Shown here in pieces: positions 50,146-61,884 of a stretch of DNA of 64,000 nucleotides (positions are counted from its first letter, which is position 1; each line of letters starts with the position of its first letter). Under the pieces are notes generated by a model. The model saw only the letters and a program-made list of their open reading frames with translations. It did not search any database and was not told the origin of the DNA. A program made the translations under genes and the position numbers. Origin of the DNA: Lactarius indigo (lineage: Eukaryota > Basidiomycota > Agaricomycetes > Russulales > Russulaceae). The stretch covers positions 145,753 through 209,752 of the forward strand of contig JAFKAC010000097.1 of NCBI GenBank assembly GCA_025766275.1, given 5' to 3'.

Positions 50146-53100
50146 TCACTGTAATGACTCCAAGATCGAGTCAACATCAATTGGGTCGATCTTCCGTGTC
50201 CCCAGCATAGTCAAACGTCCAATGATTGTACAAGGCGCGTCGAAGTGTTCTGCTGCCTGTGTGACGGCAGAGATATGCCCGTTCCTGTAAGCGCTCTTGA
50301 GTATTTGAAGCCCCTCAAATATTTCCGGGGTCAAGCGAGTTTCTTCGTGAGCAGCCGGTTATCCCCCCACTGCTAAATGGCGCGTTCCGATGGTGTGGCG
50401 GATCCCTGGATTTGGGAGGTAATCCCGGGCGATCCTCTTCAGTGTGGGGTATTTTACATCGCTCTGGGTCTTTGTTTATATCCATTCGTTAAAAGTACGC
50501 CGGACAGAATAAAAGAACTCACCCCCCACCATGAAACGACGTCGTCCACACTCTCAACCCCAGATTGTAGGTATTGCTTGAGTTCGTCTCGAGGATTGCC
50601 ATCCGCCTTCTCTTTTTGTTGGAACAACTTGACGGCCTCCAGAGGTACGAACCGCCGTAATGGGCCGATGGCTTAGGCGTGGGTGGCACGATGGTGTCTT
50701 CAGCACGCGTTGTAGTTTCCGAAGTAATATGATATTTGTCGAACTAACAAGGTAATATCGGTAAAAACAATTGGGTGTTAAAAAAAATCACGTACCACTT
50801 CCTAAGCTCCTTCATAGTGGCGGCATGTTGTTCGTGATCCCATTGGACTCGGAAATATAGATCCTTGAGATTCGGATCGAGAAACTGGCATAGTCAGCTC
50901 AAAATCAAGAAGATCACAAACGCGAGAACTCACCGACACATATGAAATAAGTGACACGTGACCCTTCGACACGAGCATACCATTTGCGAAGATTTTTGAG
51001 TCCTTCGTTCAGCGTGTCCTTCAGCTCGCGGTATTGAATGTGATCGGCCATGGTTTCCCAATTTTTGATGAGAAACTCGAAAGTTGAGAGGACACGCCAA
51101 ACGGTCGGGGTGTGCTCTTTCGAGAACGTCTGCTGAGCGTCGGACAGCTCCTGGTGGAGCGTGAATAATAACAAGAAGGCAACAATTGGAAGAAAAAAAC
51201 ACACACTCTTATTGAATATTTGATTTTGGCAAGCCGTTCCCAGTCTTTCTGGGTCAACTGAAAGTCGGCGTAGCTCCGCTGCCCAGTCAAGCTTGGGACT
51301 TGGTCGTTCGCATCTGCGAGCAGAATGAATTGATCGATTCCCTGTAGGAAATAGGTGTCAGTGATTGAGATGATGAAAACATGACACGTACCAATCGTAG
51401 CTTGAGAAACCGGTCGAGGAAGCTGTAGAGGATCCCCAGCAAGTTCGGATCCACATGATAAGTTCCAAGGGCACAGTCCCACTTGAATGCAGGTCTCTCT
51501 GAAGTAGGCTCTGGCCCTGCGGCGATTTACGAATCTGCAGTGCAACGCACACACATTAGTGCAAACGCAAGTCCGATGTGGAAGGAACTTGCCTGTTTGA
51601 CCAAGGCGACTGCTTTTCCCAGTGAATTAACCTGAGTCGAAGACTTCCTCGTCCTCGTCCTCATCCTCATTGTCATTAGGATCCTCCGGGTCTGGCCCGG
51701 TGAAAGTGTTCCTATAAATGGTGTCAGAGCCCAGACCTGGCGCAACCTTCTGTATGAAGTGCTTTGCTGCGAGGTGGAGCGAGTGCTCCATGCACCTGAG
51801 AGTTCAATTAGAAGCGTTCGGGAATACCTGGATGTACCAGGACTTACAACATATCATGTTCCGCGGCGCTCCATCCGTCTTCTGTAGCAGCAAGCTTGTT
51901 CTGGAGCACGCGAATGTTGTCCCGATTAACGGCTGCCCCATCACTGGTAAACCAGCCAATCTATGCGGGTTCTGAGTGAGTTACAAGACGAGAGAGACAA
52001 CGAAAGCGTCACCTTGCCATGAAGCCCGTAGCTGTCTAGCGTACGAGCCAGGATGTCGGCCATATTCTTACCCATGTGCCTACCCTTGATTTCCTCGAAT
52101 ATGAGTTGTTCACTGCCCGAGGCGCCACATGTGCGGTTGATCTGCTGGTGTGTCTATATAATGGGCTGTGACGGATAAATAAGGGTCGCCAGGTTCCGAG
52201 GTCCACGCGTCAAAAGTGAACGATATCTTGCCGGGGGCTCTCTTCATGTTCTCGCGCATTCTTCCCTGTGCGATGTGAACGCGTCTAAGTACCTCGGTGC
52301 GAATTGTGTTGCGGGAGGGTATGTCCTTCTCCAAAAGAGAGAGGCCGACAGAACTTGAGGAGGCGGCGAAAAGCGCCGCGCTCGACCAACAAGAATGCCT
52401 GAAGGCGAAAGGAGATCAGATATATGGCATCATAATGTCCGTAATCACTCACCTCATCTTCGCAGACAATAAGTTCGATGATGTGGTCGAGTAAACCTGC
52501 GGTTGTAAATGGAGGGACCTTTGGTTCGCGAGTGACCACACCATCTAAACTTGTCTGGGTGAGGCTACACGAAATGTGAACCGATCGTGTAGTGAATATA
52601 AGATAGCAGCGACGTACCTGCTGCTGCGTGATATGAACTGATCGTCAGTGAATATAGGATAACAGCGACGTACCTGCTGCTGCGTGAACTAGCAGGAAGG
52701 CGAGAGAGGGCGCGGGGATGTGCTGGATGCCAAAGCACTTTGCAGCGTTTGCGATACAGGTCCACATGATGCCTAAAAGGATCAGAAGATTGCGTGAATA
52801 GAGAGTAGTAATTTACCTTGCAATATGCATCCGCAAAGAGCTCATGCTTCCTGTCAATATGCACGAGTTCCGGTTGATCGAGAGATCCTTCCTTCAAATA
52901 ACTTCAGTGAAGGAAAACAGAAAACGAAATAATAAATACTCACTCACAGATCGTGCACAAGTGTGCATCGGAGATCTTGCCTGTGACCGGGTGCTTATAC
53001 TCCTTTTTTCGATTAAAGATAAGGCGGATGTCTGCCGTAGGGTTTTGTTTCGGTTTTGAAGTTCAGGGCCTAACCAATCGATGAGAATATGTACAGAGAT

Positions 53101-53624
53101 GTGAGTAGGGGACATACCTCATGGTCCGCATCTGCCATCGCCCTGATAGGACTCGTTAGTCGCCGGTGGACGCAAGGTTGCCCACATCTTGTGGCTCATG
53201 GAAGCATCACTGTCAGGCACATTGGACAGATCATTCACGTCGTGTGTTGGCACCACGGAACTGTTGTTGTTGTTGTCGCCGTCGTCGCCGTCATATGATG
53301 AGGCATTGTCCATATCGACACTGATCTTGCGTGCGATGCGCCGATCTTCAGTAGACACACTCGGGGCCTTGCGTTTAGAACCTGGCTTGACACTCTCGCC
53401 ACTGCAGAACCAAAGATGCCTCGGCCTCGGCTGCCTCAAGAGCTCGCCGAGATGGGCAATGAGCACGTCCTGATCGCCTAGCGCTGACAGCAGAACCACC
53501 CAAGCTCTGAGAAGGAAATGGGATCGGACTCATCTGCGTCGAATGTCCAAGTCATCTCCGAGGCATCTTTCAAGGATCCATCGGGTCGGACGGCATGACC
53601 CAGATCTTCCGTGTTCGAGGACAT
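50146..53624 (-). pseudogene. hAT transposase of hAT-2, broken
   Basis: Runs on the minus strand from a candidate ATG at 53624 to a TGA at 50146. Recognisable parts in order: an acidic N-terminus with runs of Asn and Asp (about 53250), a KHPVTGKISDAHLCTIC zinc-finger-like stretch (about 52970), FRRLLKFCRP, PSRNTIRTEV, GKISFTFDAWTSEPGDPYLS (about 52190, catalytic Asp region), a second-Asp region TTDGAAVNRDNIR (about 51930), LSDAQQTFSKEHTPTVWRVL, and the C-terminal dimerisation region (ARDYL, GSATPSERA, LTPEIFEGLQILKSAYRNGH). In the last 150 bp, at least two indels put ARDYL, GSATPSERA and LTPEIFEG in different frames. Intron positions were not resolved, so other breaks may exist. The family assignment is firm; non-function is likely. 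Confidence 0.85.
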
Positions 53625-54381
53625 GGTCTGAAAGGTGAGTTGGTCGTCGTAGGGACATACCTGGTTTTTATCCTTTTTGCCCCCTCATATCTGTACGTTA
53701 ATGTCGCAGAGGTGAAGACGTGAAGAGCCCTAGTGGTGAGGTGGTGAGAGGACAGCGCGTAATGGATCCAAAAAAAAGACAGAGGACAACCCGTCGGCCT
53801 GACACGTGACTGGGCTTCCCAGATCTGCATTGAGTCATGTTTCGTCTATTTTTCCCCATCACCTCGCTTCGATTTTCAACAAGCTTTCTTTCCTTCCCCC
53901 ACCATTGTCTCGCCTCTGGTTTGCTCCTTCTCTCCTCGTCAGATGCCCAACCGCTCCGACGTTATCGGCTGTTCTCGACCACCTACACCATAGCCGACAA
54001 TACCTTGGTCGAAACATCGTCAAGGGTCCCGCATCAAAACATTCCCCTCCATTCTGTCTTGCGGGCTGTCGTCAAGGGTCTCGCCTTCGGGCCGTCGTCA
54101 AGGGTCCTGCCTCAGAACATTCTCCTCCATCCCCTGTCCTGCAGGCCTTGTTATTGCATACACCTTTGTCAGCCGATGGACCGCCTGTTTGTCTGGAAAA
54201 AGGTGCACCACGATCTTCTCATTTTCTCTCTTCCTCTCTCACTCCGACTTCAACTAGTGTCATGTCAACACTGTTTCATGGAACACACTGTAGTCGGCAA
54301 AAGGTTTGAATTCGCCTGTCGTACTATCTATGCACAGGGTTGGCCATTACTCTCTCCAGCCGCTCCTGTCGTTCTGTTCCT

Positions 54382-55150
54382 TTACGTGCGTGAGCGCTTC
54401 CAGTCCCCCTCCGGCAGCGGGGCGTTACTCATCATGGCGGCGACCCTCTTTCTAGGTTTGGTATGTTTTTGGGCTTCGTTGCTGTCAGGCTCGTCTTTAT
54501 GGACGTCCCCTAAGACAAAACTGGTGTTGGTGCTGTCACCGGTGTTAGCCTGGCCTGAAGCCTGTATATCCGCTCTCCAGTTGGCCCGGGCGTTGGGCCC
54601 CTCCGGTACTAGTAGGGTGGTATTGCACCGCTTGAGGCCTTTAGTGCTGGATACGGCAGCAAGGGTGAAGTCCAAGTATTCGGTCTCATCGTCCGAGCAT
54701 TCAGTCTCGTCGTCCGAGTCTTCGGCCTCATCGTCACCGCTCTGAGACTTCGCCTGGACAGCTCGGACACTGCCGTCCCCGAGGTCGCCCATCATGCCCG
54801 TGGTAGGTCTAGCTTCATAAGTCATTTTACGCTAGTAGGGGGCCGATTACTCGCACTTACTCTGTGTCAGGTTTGGTTTCGCCAGTATCCAAGACCCTGA
54901 AAGATTTCATGTACATTGAAACACTGCTCAGGCTGGGAAGTTGAATCCCCGCCGCTGATCTTGTTGCTGACTTAGGACCTCCCTCAGTTGTTGCAATCTG
55001 CGCAATGGCCACCTGACGCTTTGCGTCGGCATCTGATAGATGTTTCCCAACAGGCATGCTGGAGGAGACTCGGGGAGGTTGAAAGATGCGTGGCATAGGG
55101 AAAAGAAAAAAAAAACAAAGGTACGTCTGTTTCCACCGTCGATAATTCGA
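54382..55150 (-). other. Possible cargo gene in hAT-2, unidentified
   Basis: Two minus-strand segments look coding: 55100-54857 (MPRIFQPPRVSSSMPVGKHL..., ending PDTE at a possible splice site) and 54825-54382 (Asp/Glu-rich SDDETECSDDETEYLD, then RKRVAAMMSNAPL). A plus-strand ORF of 302 residues (53837-54745) overlaps the second and is likely its shadow. No domain recognised. It could be an accessory protein of the element or a captured host exon set. Confidence 0.35.
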
Positions 55151-55201
55151 TTTTCTTATGATACCGCTCGCAATCCCGTGTGTCACGTCCGTGTGTTGCA
55201 C

Positions 55202-56840
55202 AATTGAGTCGGAAGCACCATGACTTCCGGTGTTTCGATTCTTTATGCAACCATCGAAGACACCGGACAGATGTTTGCCTCGGCAGCCTCACACCCCCTT
55301 TACGTCCTTACAGACGCTCTTCGTGTATCGTGTATTCGTGTTTCTCTGCTTATTTGACCACTACACACAATCCTGTCGTCGTCCCTCCCTGCTGGCTCAT
55401 GTATGTATTGATCACTACAAGACCTCCGACACACTTGATTCCGACATTTGAGCTTGGCGGAGTAGGCTCGACATCACGTTCAGAGTTCAGACATCTTCCG
55501 TCAAGGGTTCTGTCCAAAGTGGGACTCTATTCCGATGGATCCTTGGACATGTTAGTTTATGGCTTCCGGAGACAAGGACCGGTTACCGGAAGTACGTCCA
55601 TCTACAAGAACAGCAAATTTAGAAGTCTGCATGAGATCGTATTCGCTTGAACTCACATTTGCACGATTGTCAAGCCAAAGAGGCTACCGGTTTAATAAGT
55701 AGCTGCATGGAAGCACCCAAGCAGGACTCACGTAGTACTGATGAGTAGCCTGGTGGCCCCGACAAAAGCCGCTCCGAAGGAAATGTCAACGACAGACGGG
55801 CCAAGCATGGTGTGAAGCTGTACTTTCAAGGGATATGGAATACCTCACCAAGAAAAGTTTGACTTACAACGAACATAAACTGGTGGCATGGTGCTAATGG
55901 CCGAGAAAGGCGGACGTTGGACAGGCAACTCGAACAGCTGAAACTGAGTGGTTTCAAGCCTACTACAGTACATAAGGGCCGCGGTGCCCAACGTAAAGTT
56001 GATGTTCGATGTTCAGCTGCCACCAGGAGACGCGGCAGCGGCGGCACTTCCGAGTCTGATGTACGTCACACGGACAGTGCGACACTCGGACAGGGTTGTG
56101 AGTTGTGACAAAACGAGCCGAATACTTAGTGTAGTAATGGACCGAGTGTATGGCGTCGTAACTACTGTGTATCCCTGGGGTCCAACAATCAATCAGCTAA
56201 AAGCTGCAATCGTCGACGGGTAGAGACACAGACCCCCCACACTACACCTCTTCCGCGCTCTGAGAGTCACCTCCAACATGCCTGTTGATGTGTCCATCAA
56301 TGGCTGATGCGCACCCCTGCCGAATACACCACACTACAGTCAGTCACAGGGTCAACCTCGTCTAGGAGACGAACCGGATATGCGCCCATGTCCCTGCGTC
56401 GTGGTGATCACCAGGGTGATCTGGGTGCCCGTGACTGGTAATGTCGTGACCCACCATACGCAAGTGTAAATACACGCGTGGTGACGCCACCTCTGGGTGG
56501 AGTACACCATGTATGGTGTGCGGACATCAGCCCTTGGTCCAAAATCAGTCTCACTGTACCCACAAAACCCGTCAATAGACTTGAAAGTGTAAAAACATAC
56601 AATACGATACCATTAACCATCCTTGATCATCAGAGAACACGTCTAAGATGTTGCAAGTGCCCAGGCGTGATGCGGCGCAAGTGGGCGCGCAGGCTTCCGC
56701 GGGGCAAGAGATGTCGTATGTAGTTCCGTGGCAGTTGTGGCCGCGCCCGTGTTGAATAGCTAAGCCCGCACACGAGTGCTGCAGGATCGGTAAAGGGAAT
56801 GGTGAGCGACATGGAGCCCCGCTGGATTGGGTGGTTGCAG
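55202..56840. other. hAT-2 interior, no recognisable gene
   Basis: Short ORFs only. Around 56440-56540 there are inverted phrases (accaccatacgcaag / catgtatggtgtgcgg; acacgcgtggtgacgccacc) that could form hairpins. I cannot assign them. Confidence 0.4.
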
Positions 56841-57100
56841 GTGATCGGAAACAGTCGTGCATGCTTCCGCACAATGCAAGACTTCACAGACGTGGGTGCC
56901 TTGGTCGTAGACGCGTCATGCGCAATTTCCTAAGGCCGCGCGCAAGTGTGGCGAGATCGGGAATATGAACAGTGGGCTATGGTCAATAGTGATCGGAAAT
57001 GGTCATGCACGCTTCCGCAGGACGCGAAACTTCGCGGAGATAGCCTCCTCGGTCTTTGATGGGTCGCGCTAGAGTCGGTAAGGCCGCGCGTGGGTGCGGC
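56841..57100 (+). repeat. Tandem duplication, 2 x 112 bp
   Basis: Units 56841-56952 and 56989-57100 both open with gtgatcggaaa and close with ggccgcgcg..gtg.ggc. They align without gaps but differ at many bases. A third, partial copy may start near 56670 (gcaggcttccgcggggcaaga). Confidence 0.65.
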
Positions 57101-57920
57101 ACGCTGGGGAAACCGGGGAACGCGAGGGGAAACGTTAAAAAGTCGAAATGTGCAAAGAGCCCTAAGGGCGCTAAGGACAGTCAGGACGAAAATGGAAAAC
57201 GTTTGAAACGTCCTAAGGACGCTAAGTGCTAAGCATGCTATCATAAGCAAAGGCTTGGGTGCACGTATCTTAGGGGTCCCGCGGTGGGGCCTGTGGTGGC
57301 CGTTGTGGCGAGTTGCCAGGTATCTGTGCGAGTGCGCTGTTAAAAGGTAAGCCATTACCAGTACTTATGCGAGGGGTGACTTATGTGAATTAAATTGAAG
57401 TGTCACCGAAGGCACGAAGGGCCGCGGCGCCCTTGCACTGTACGGGCCACTGACATCTGTGGGTACTGGGTGACGGGGAGAGCAGGGCGACGGGGGAGGA
57501 AAGACATTTGAAGGTGGTGTCGGAGGTGGGGAAAGAGTAACCAGAAGGGCCGATGCGATATGTGTCAACCAAGGAAGAGGGAATTGAAAAGTACAATACA
57601 TACCTTTTTGCGGTCGGAAAGTGTGAGCGTGAGCGTTGACTGACTAGCAGGTGTGGAACATCACGAGTCAGTCTCATGAAACGACCTTATTTGGTCACCC
57701 AAACTTGCTGCCTAGATGAAGTTGCTGCGCGTACACCTCAGCGAGATGAGAGTTAAGGATAAGAGTCCGAACGCGTTCGGACGCGTTCACGTGTGGTTCA
57801 GCAGAATCTGAGTTTCGCTGAACCCTGAACGGAACCGTCGGTCCGGTTCAGGACAGACGGCCGAACCCGAACCTGAAATTGGGTCTGGTTCAGTTAGGTT
57901 CGGGTCCGAACCAAAGTTCA

Positions 57921-57942
57921 GAACCGAACTTTGACACCACTA
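57921..57942 (-). repeat. Right terminal inverted repeat of hAT-2
   Basis: Exact inverted copy of 48854-48875, followed at once by the second acacttag. Confidence 0.95.
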
Positions 57943-57950
57943 ACACTTAG

Positions 57951-59129
57951 TGTAACTCAGTAAGACGACAACTCACGGCAATTTTGAAAACTAGCATGTC
58001 CTGGGGTGTTAATTAGCGGTGTAAATGCTACTCTTGGATCAATATACCAAAATGCGTGCTTCTTTCTGGGTGCAACTGTGCCCGGCTCAGACTGCTTCCC
58101 GCTTGCTCCAAAGTCACACTTTGACACTTTGAATAGGGAGCACAGGGTCTGACGACTTCAACAACGAGATGATGACCACAACGAGATAAGGGGTCCCTCG
58201 ACCCTACCAAATAACTAGGAGTCCGAAGGAGGGCGGCTCAAACTGAGGATGTGAAACTTGAGTTATCGCCACCCCTATCCCAATCCTTGAAACCGAGGCG
58301 GAGACAAGTTTCGGCTGATTCGGATCTGCTAGCACTTATGTACCCATGATTCCTTGGGCGGATTTGGACCCGCTAACCTACGCGATGGTGAATGCAGTGG
58401 CGTCGATATTCCAGGTTTGTGACCACCGCAGCTTGGCCAAGAAAGCATCAGCAACACGACAGCCGCTTAAATTTTCGCTTATTTGAGTAATAATCCGATT
58501 AAGTGTCCCTAAATGGGATTAAGCGTACATTAATCCAATTTCAGGTCAGATGCTGTTTAAGTGCCGTTAAGCAAACAAGTAGATTCATTTTCTTAAATTA
58601 GGCTTATTTTTCGGATTATATTTCTGCTTACTGAATAATTGTATAGCTTATTGTTCAACCACCAATTAAGTCTGAAATTAATCCATTGATTCAGAAAGCG
58701 GTTTTCGATTAAGTGAACTAAGAAAGACAATGCGATCGACAAATCTGGTTGGTAGAATGTATATACATTTGTGAAATTTCACGACACAAAACAAGCACTC
58801 TGATCGATACGAACACAATAACTACAGCCTTCTGTTTTGTCCATGGCTTCAATATATACTATTAGAACTGATTGGCAAAGTAATAAACAAATGCCAGGGA
58901 CCCACCATTAGCGGAATGACAGAGTGGCACATTCACCAAATATTCTGCTCGTCTGGCGCATTGTTGCCTTGAGGACCTCGCTTTTGGTTTGTTGCAACCA
59001 GCCGCGCCTCATAAGAATTGTTTCCATCGCATTACAGGGAACTTGGTCCAATAATAAATGAATTCGCGAGTTGCTCCACCCAAAGTGTGTCCGAGAAAGG
59101 TTGAGGTGGGCCATTGGGCTGCTCAACCT
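57951..59129. other. No gene; contains an A/T-rich block
   Basis: Between hAT-2 and the gene on the minus strand. The block 58465-58730 is A/T-rich and repeats gattaag or its complement cttaat many times, suggesting a remnant of a small non-autonomous DNA transposon. No target duplication was found. Confidence 0.4.
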
Positions 59130-61344
59130 TCAAATGGCGGTCTTCGTCGCCTTGCGCTTGCGTTTGGTGCCTGTGCTCACCTTGTCCTCAATGACAAGCT
59201 TGATGTCGATCTCGCCATTCACGAGCAAGGTAAGCGTGCGTTCAAGCTGCCAAGGTCTAAGCAAATGGAACACGAGAAGGGCAACACTCACTGCGGCGGC
59301 AGCAAGGGCCATGGCCCCAACATATCCTTGTGTTTCAGAGTCCAGCTCTTGGACAACAACGCGAGACGTGGTTGCGTTGAATTGTGATGCAAAAACCTGC
59401 AAAAAAAGGGGGCCACACCACATGCCTGTCCACTCCTACAGAACGTCAGAAATGTGCATGCGAATCAATGGAAGTGAAGCAAAAAAAAAAAACACACGTC
59501 ATTGTTATCAGAGAAAGAGTCAGAAAATAAGAAGCAGTAGTGCTGCATCATATCCTGTGCAAATGCCACATGAGCATCATACTGGAGGTAGTGATCGTCG
59601 CTTGAGAAGAATGAAATAATTGACAATGTTGCGGCTGACGTGAAGCTGTTGCGCCACTCAGAGATTTGTTGGTTGATCTGAGTTGTGTTGTCAGTACTTC
59701 ATAGAAAAATACCAGAGATTCTCACCAGGCTAACAGTTGTAGGGATCTCAAACAGCACGTTGGTATATACATGGCACCAGATAACCGCCAGTGCCTTGAC
59801 TAAATTGTGCTCATCAATGTTAAAGGGATCATGTACTTTCCCCCCAGCCCAGTGCCAAATTGTTGGGACAACATCACGGCGGAAAGCTGGGTGTGCGCTC
59901 AGGGGAAGATCCTTGTTCGTGGCTTTCTTGCTGGGTTCGCTCTTTACAATGCGAGGTGCACTTGAGCAACCAAGTGCGGTCGGCCAATGCTCCGCCCTTG
60001 TCTGTACGTGATCTCTCTTGCCGATGGCCCGGGCCATGGCTCCCGTCTAAGAAAAAGATTAACGCGAGAGTAACAGCACGGTGAGGGATACTACCAAGGA
60101 ATCGGTGTCTGTGGACATGAGTGACGGAGGCACCAATAGTCCAAACTGTGCGTCCTCTGGGGTATCCAGTATGTAATGTCCCTGGTCCATATCGCTGTTG
60201 TTGTTGTTGTTGTATAGTAACCGTGGGAGGGCGGCGGGTCTACCATGTCCACATCGGCGTCATCCTGTGAAGTATTAGTTTTGGAGTTGATGTGTGAGAC
60301 AGCGAGACTCACAATGCCATGAGTTTCGTTGAGTGATGGGAATGCAGACAAATTTTCAGTGGCTTTATTCGAGGTGAATGAACTGTTTGAACCTGGCAAG
60401 TCTCTCTGGCTCGAGAAGACTTCAATGATGTCCTGGAAGTTTGAAGCGTGAATGATGCACCACACGGAGCGAGGGTTTTCACTCACCGTTGATGGGAATC
60501 GCTCACTGTGCTTAGGGAGGTTTGCCAGGGCATCGCGATACTCACCTTCATTTGGTTCAGAGGATAGGCGGTACCTGAGTCCATCGCCAGAGGAAAATGT
60601 GGGCCTGGTCTGACATCCCGAGGACGTAGTGAAGCCGGTATTTGCGATCGACCCATAGCTTTGGGAACTGCCCGAACCCCCCCGAGTTTGTCGTGGCTGA
60701 CTGCCAGTGGGGGGGTGGATCGTGGACATCCACGATTGGACCTTCCTCACATTGTGAGGACCAGAAATACCATCCTTCTCATTGGAGAGGCTGTCAGATA
60801 AAAATCCCCAGGTGCAGTCCCAGTGAAAGAGTGTCGTTTTGGTGAGTTGAAGCATGGGGAGACAAAAAAAAAAAACACCGACGTGTTCGGCTTTCGGGGA
60901 TAATGTGGCGTGGGCAAGTCGAGAACTGACTCGTCGTCCTCATTGCCTGCATCTGATTGACCTTGTGTTTTTTCAGCCTCCACCTCGTTGCGATACATGG
61001 CTCTCTCAGCCCTCGTCTTCTTGACCTTTCCCCGCTTTTCTTCTTCCCTATCAACATTACTGCCCGTATTCACTGGGTGAAAGGTGTTAGGGCTGCCGTA
61101 TTTCAGTCAGGTATGTCACGCAAATAATCACCTGCATCGTTGCTACCAGCCGCCTTGTCCTTGATTACTGGTGGTCCATTTTTCTCGGCTCCTGGTTGTC
61201 ACAATTAGCACGGTATGTCTTTGACTTGTCAACTGTATGTGTATATGCTTACCTGTCCCCATTCTAGTGGCCGCAGCCACGTTTGATCCTGTTTCCAATC
61301 TTTTCCATTTGTTCGTTGCTCGTGGTCCAGGCCCTGGTCCCATC
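59130..61344 (-). CDS. Uncharacterised multi-exon protein, possibly lineage-specific
   Basis: Exon-like segments alternate with GT-AG introns on the minus strand. The first exon is 61344-61253 (MGPGPGPRATNKWKRLETGS), then 61192-61132, then one from 61072 with KKTRAERAMYRNEVEAE. Later parts: a Ser/Thr-rich region, a poly-Asn stretch with DMDQGHYILDTPEDAQFGLL (about 60190), AHPAFRRDVVPTIWHWAGGK and NLVKALAVIWCHVYTN (about 59870), a Phe/Ser-rich part, and a C-terminus ERTLTLLVNGEIDIKL followed by basic TKRKRKATKTAI and TGA at 59130. The style matches large uncharacterised families in mushroom-forming fungi, but I cannot name a domain. I did not close every junction, so it may be partly decayed. 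A chromovirus LTR begins 31 bp upstream of the first ATG. Confidence 0.5.
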
Positions 61345-61374
61345 AAGGTGTTCAGTGTTTGCTTATTGCGTTCC

Positions 61375-61884
61375 TGTTACGGTACGGACTTGATGACTCA
61401 TTGCATACGACTCATGACCGGTTATGACTACGGTCCGGTAACAGTATTAGTCATGGACCTTTACATCGCATCAGTCAGCATAGTAGTTCGCATGTGATTG
61501 TGACTCATGTATGACTCATTCCTAGGATAGCTGTACTAGGGTTCGAGCTAGTTACGCTATTGGATACTTACCATTCCAGCGGCGCTTTAAAGCCCGCGCG
61601 TATTTGTATAAGTAGTTGACTCGGAAGACCAAGAGTCCCCATCTTGGTCTTCTTCAATCCACCCTCTTGAATCGTCTCTTGTCTGCCTTAGTCTTCGACT
61701 AAGTGTGCCTCCTTTAAAGTATCCACCAAGGGATACTCTCTTTATCCTTTTGCTGCAGCGTGTGCCCGTGTGCCCCTGTTCAGCCAGCGTTGGGTTGACA
61801 CGTGATCCCCATTCGCCTAACTTTCGCTAAGTCGATTACGCCTTTCACGAGTCCAAGTCGGACTAACGCCGGTGGAGCGTAACA
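61375..61884 (+). repeat. 5' LTR of retrotransposon C (510 bp)
   Basis: Starts TGTTACG and ends CGTAACA, a 7-bp terminal inverted repeat. A likely TATA region lies at 61609-61616 (tttgtataagt), so the transcript would start about 25-30 bp later. The primer-binding site should follow 61884 (ttaagaccaagatcctc), but I could not match it to a tRNA. Confidence 0.85.

Larger units (their letters stand above)
48854..57942. mobile_element. hAT DNA transposon 2, 9.1 kb, transposase dead
   Basis: The ends are 22-bp perfect inverted repeats beginning TAGTGGTGTC, flanked by the identical 8-bp duplication acacttag (48846-48853 and 57943-57950). Both ends have about 200 bp of crowded GGTCCGGTTC/GAACCGGACC subterminal motifs. 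Inside are a decayed minus-strand hAT transposase (50146-53624) and about 4 kb of unrelated-looking sequence. At 9089 bp it is about twice as long as hAT-1. The intact ends and duplication show the whole interval moved, or expanded, as one unit. Confidence 0.93.

Noticed and set aside
53837..54745. 302-residue plus-strand ORF in hAT-2
   Set aside because: Its C-terminal Ser run is the antisense of the Asp/Glu-rich minus ORF, its N-terminus contains short repeated phrases, and no domain is visible. Probably a shadow.
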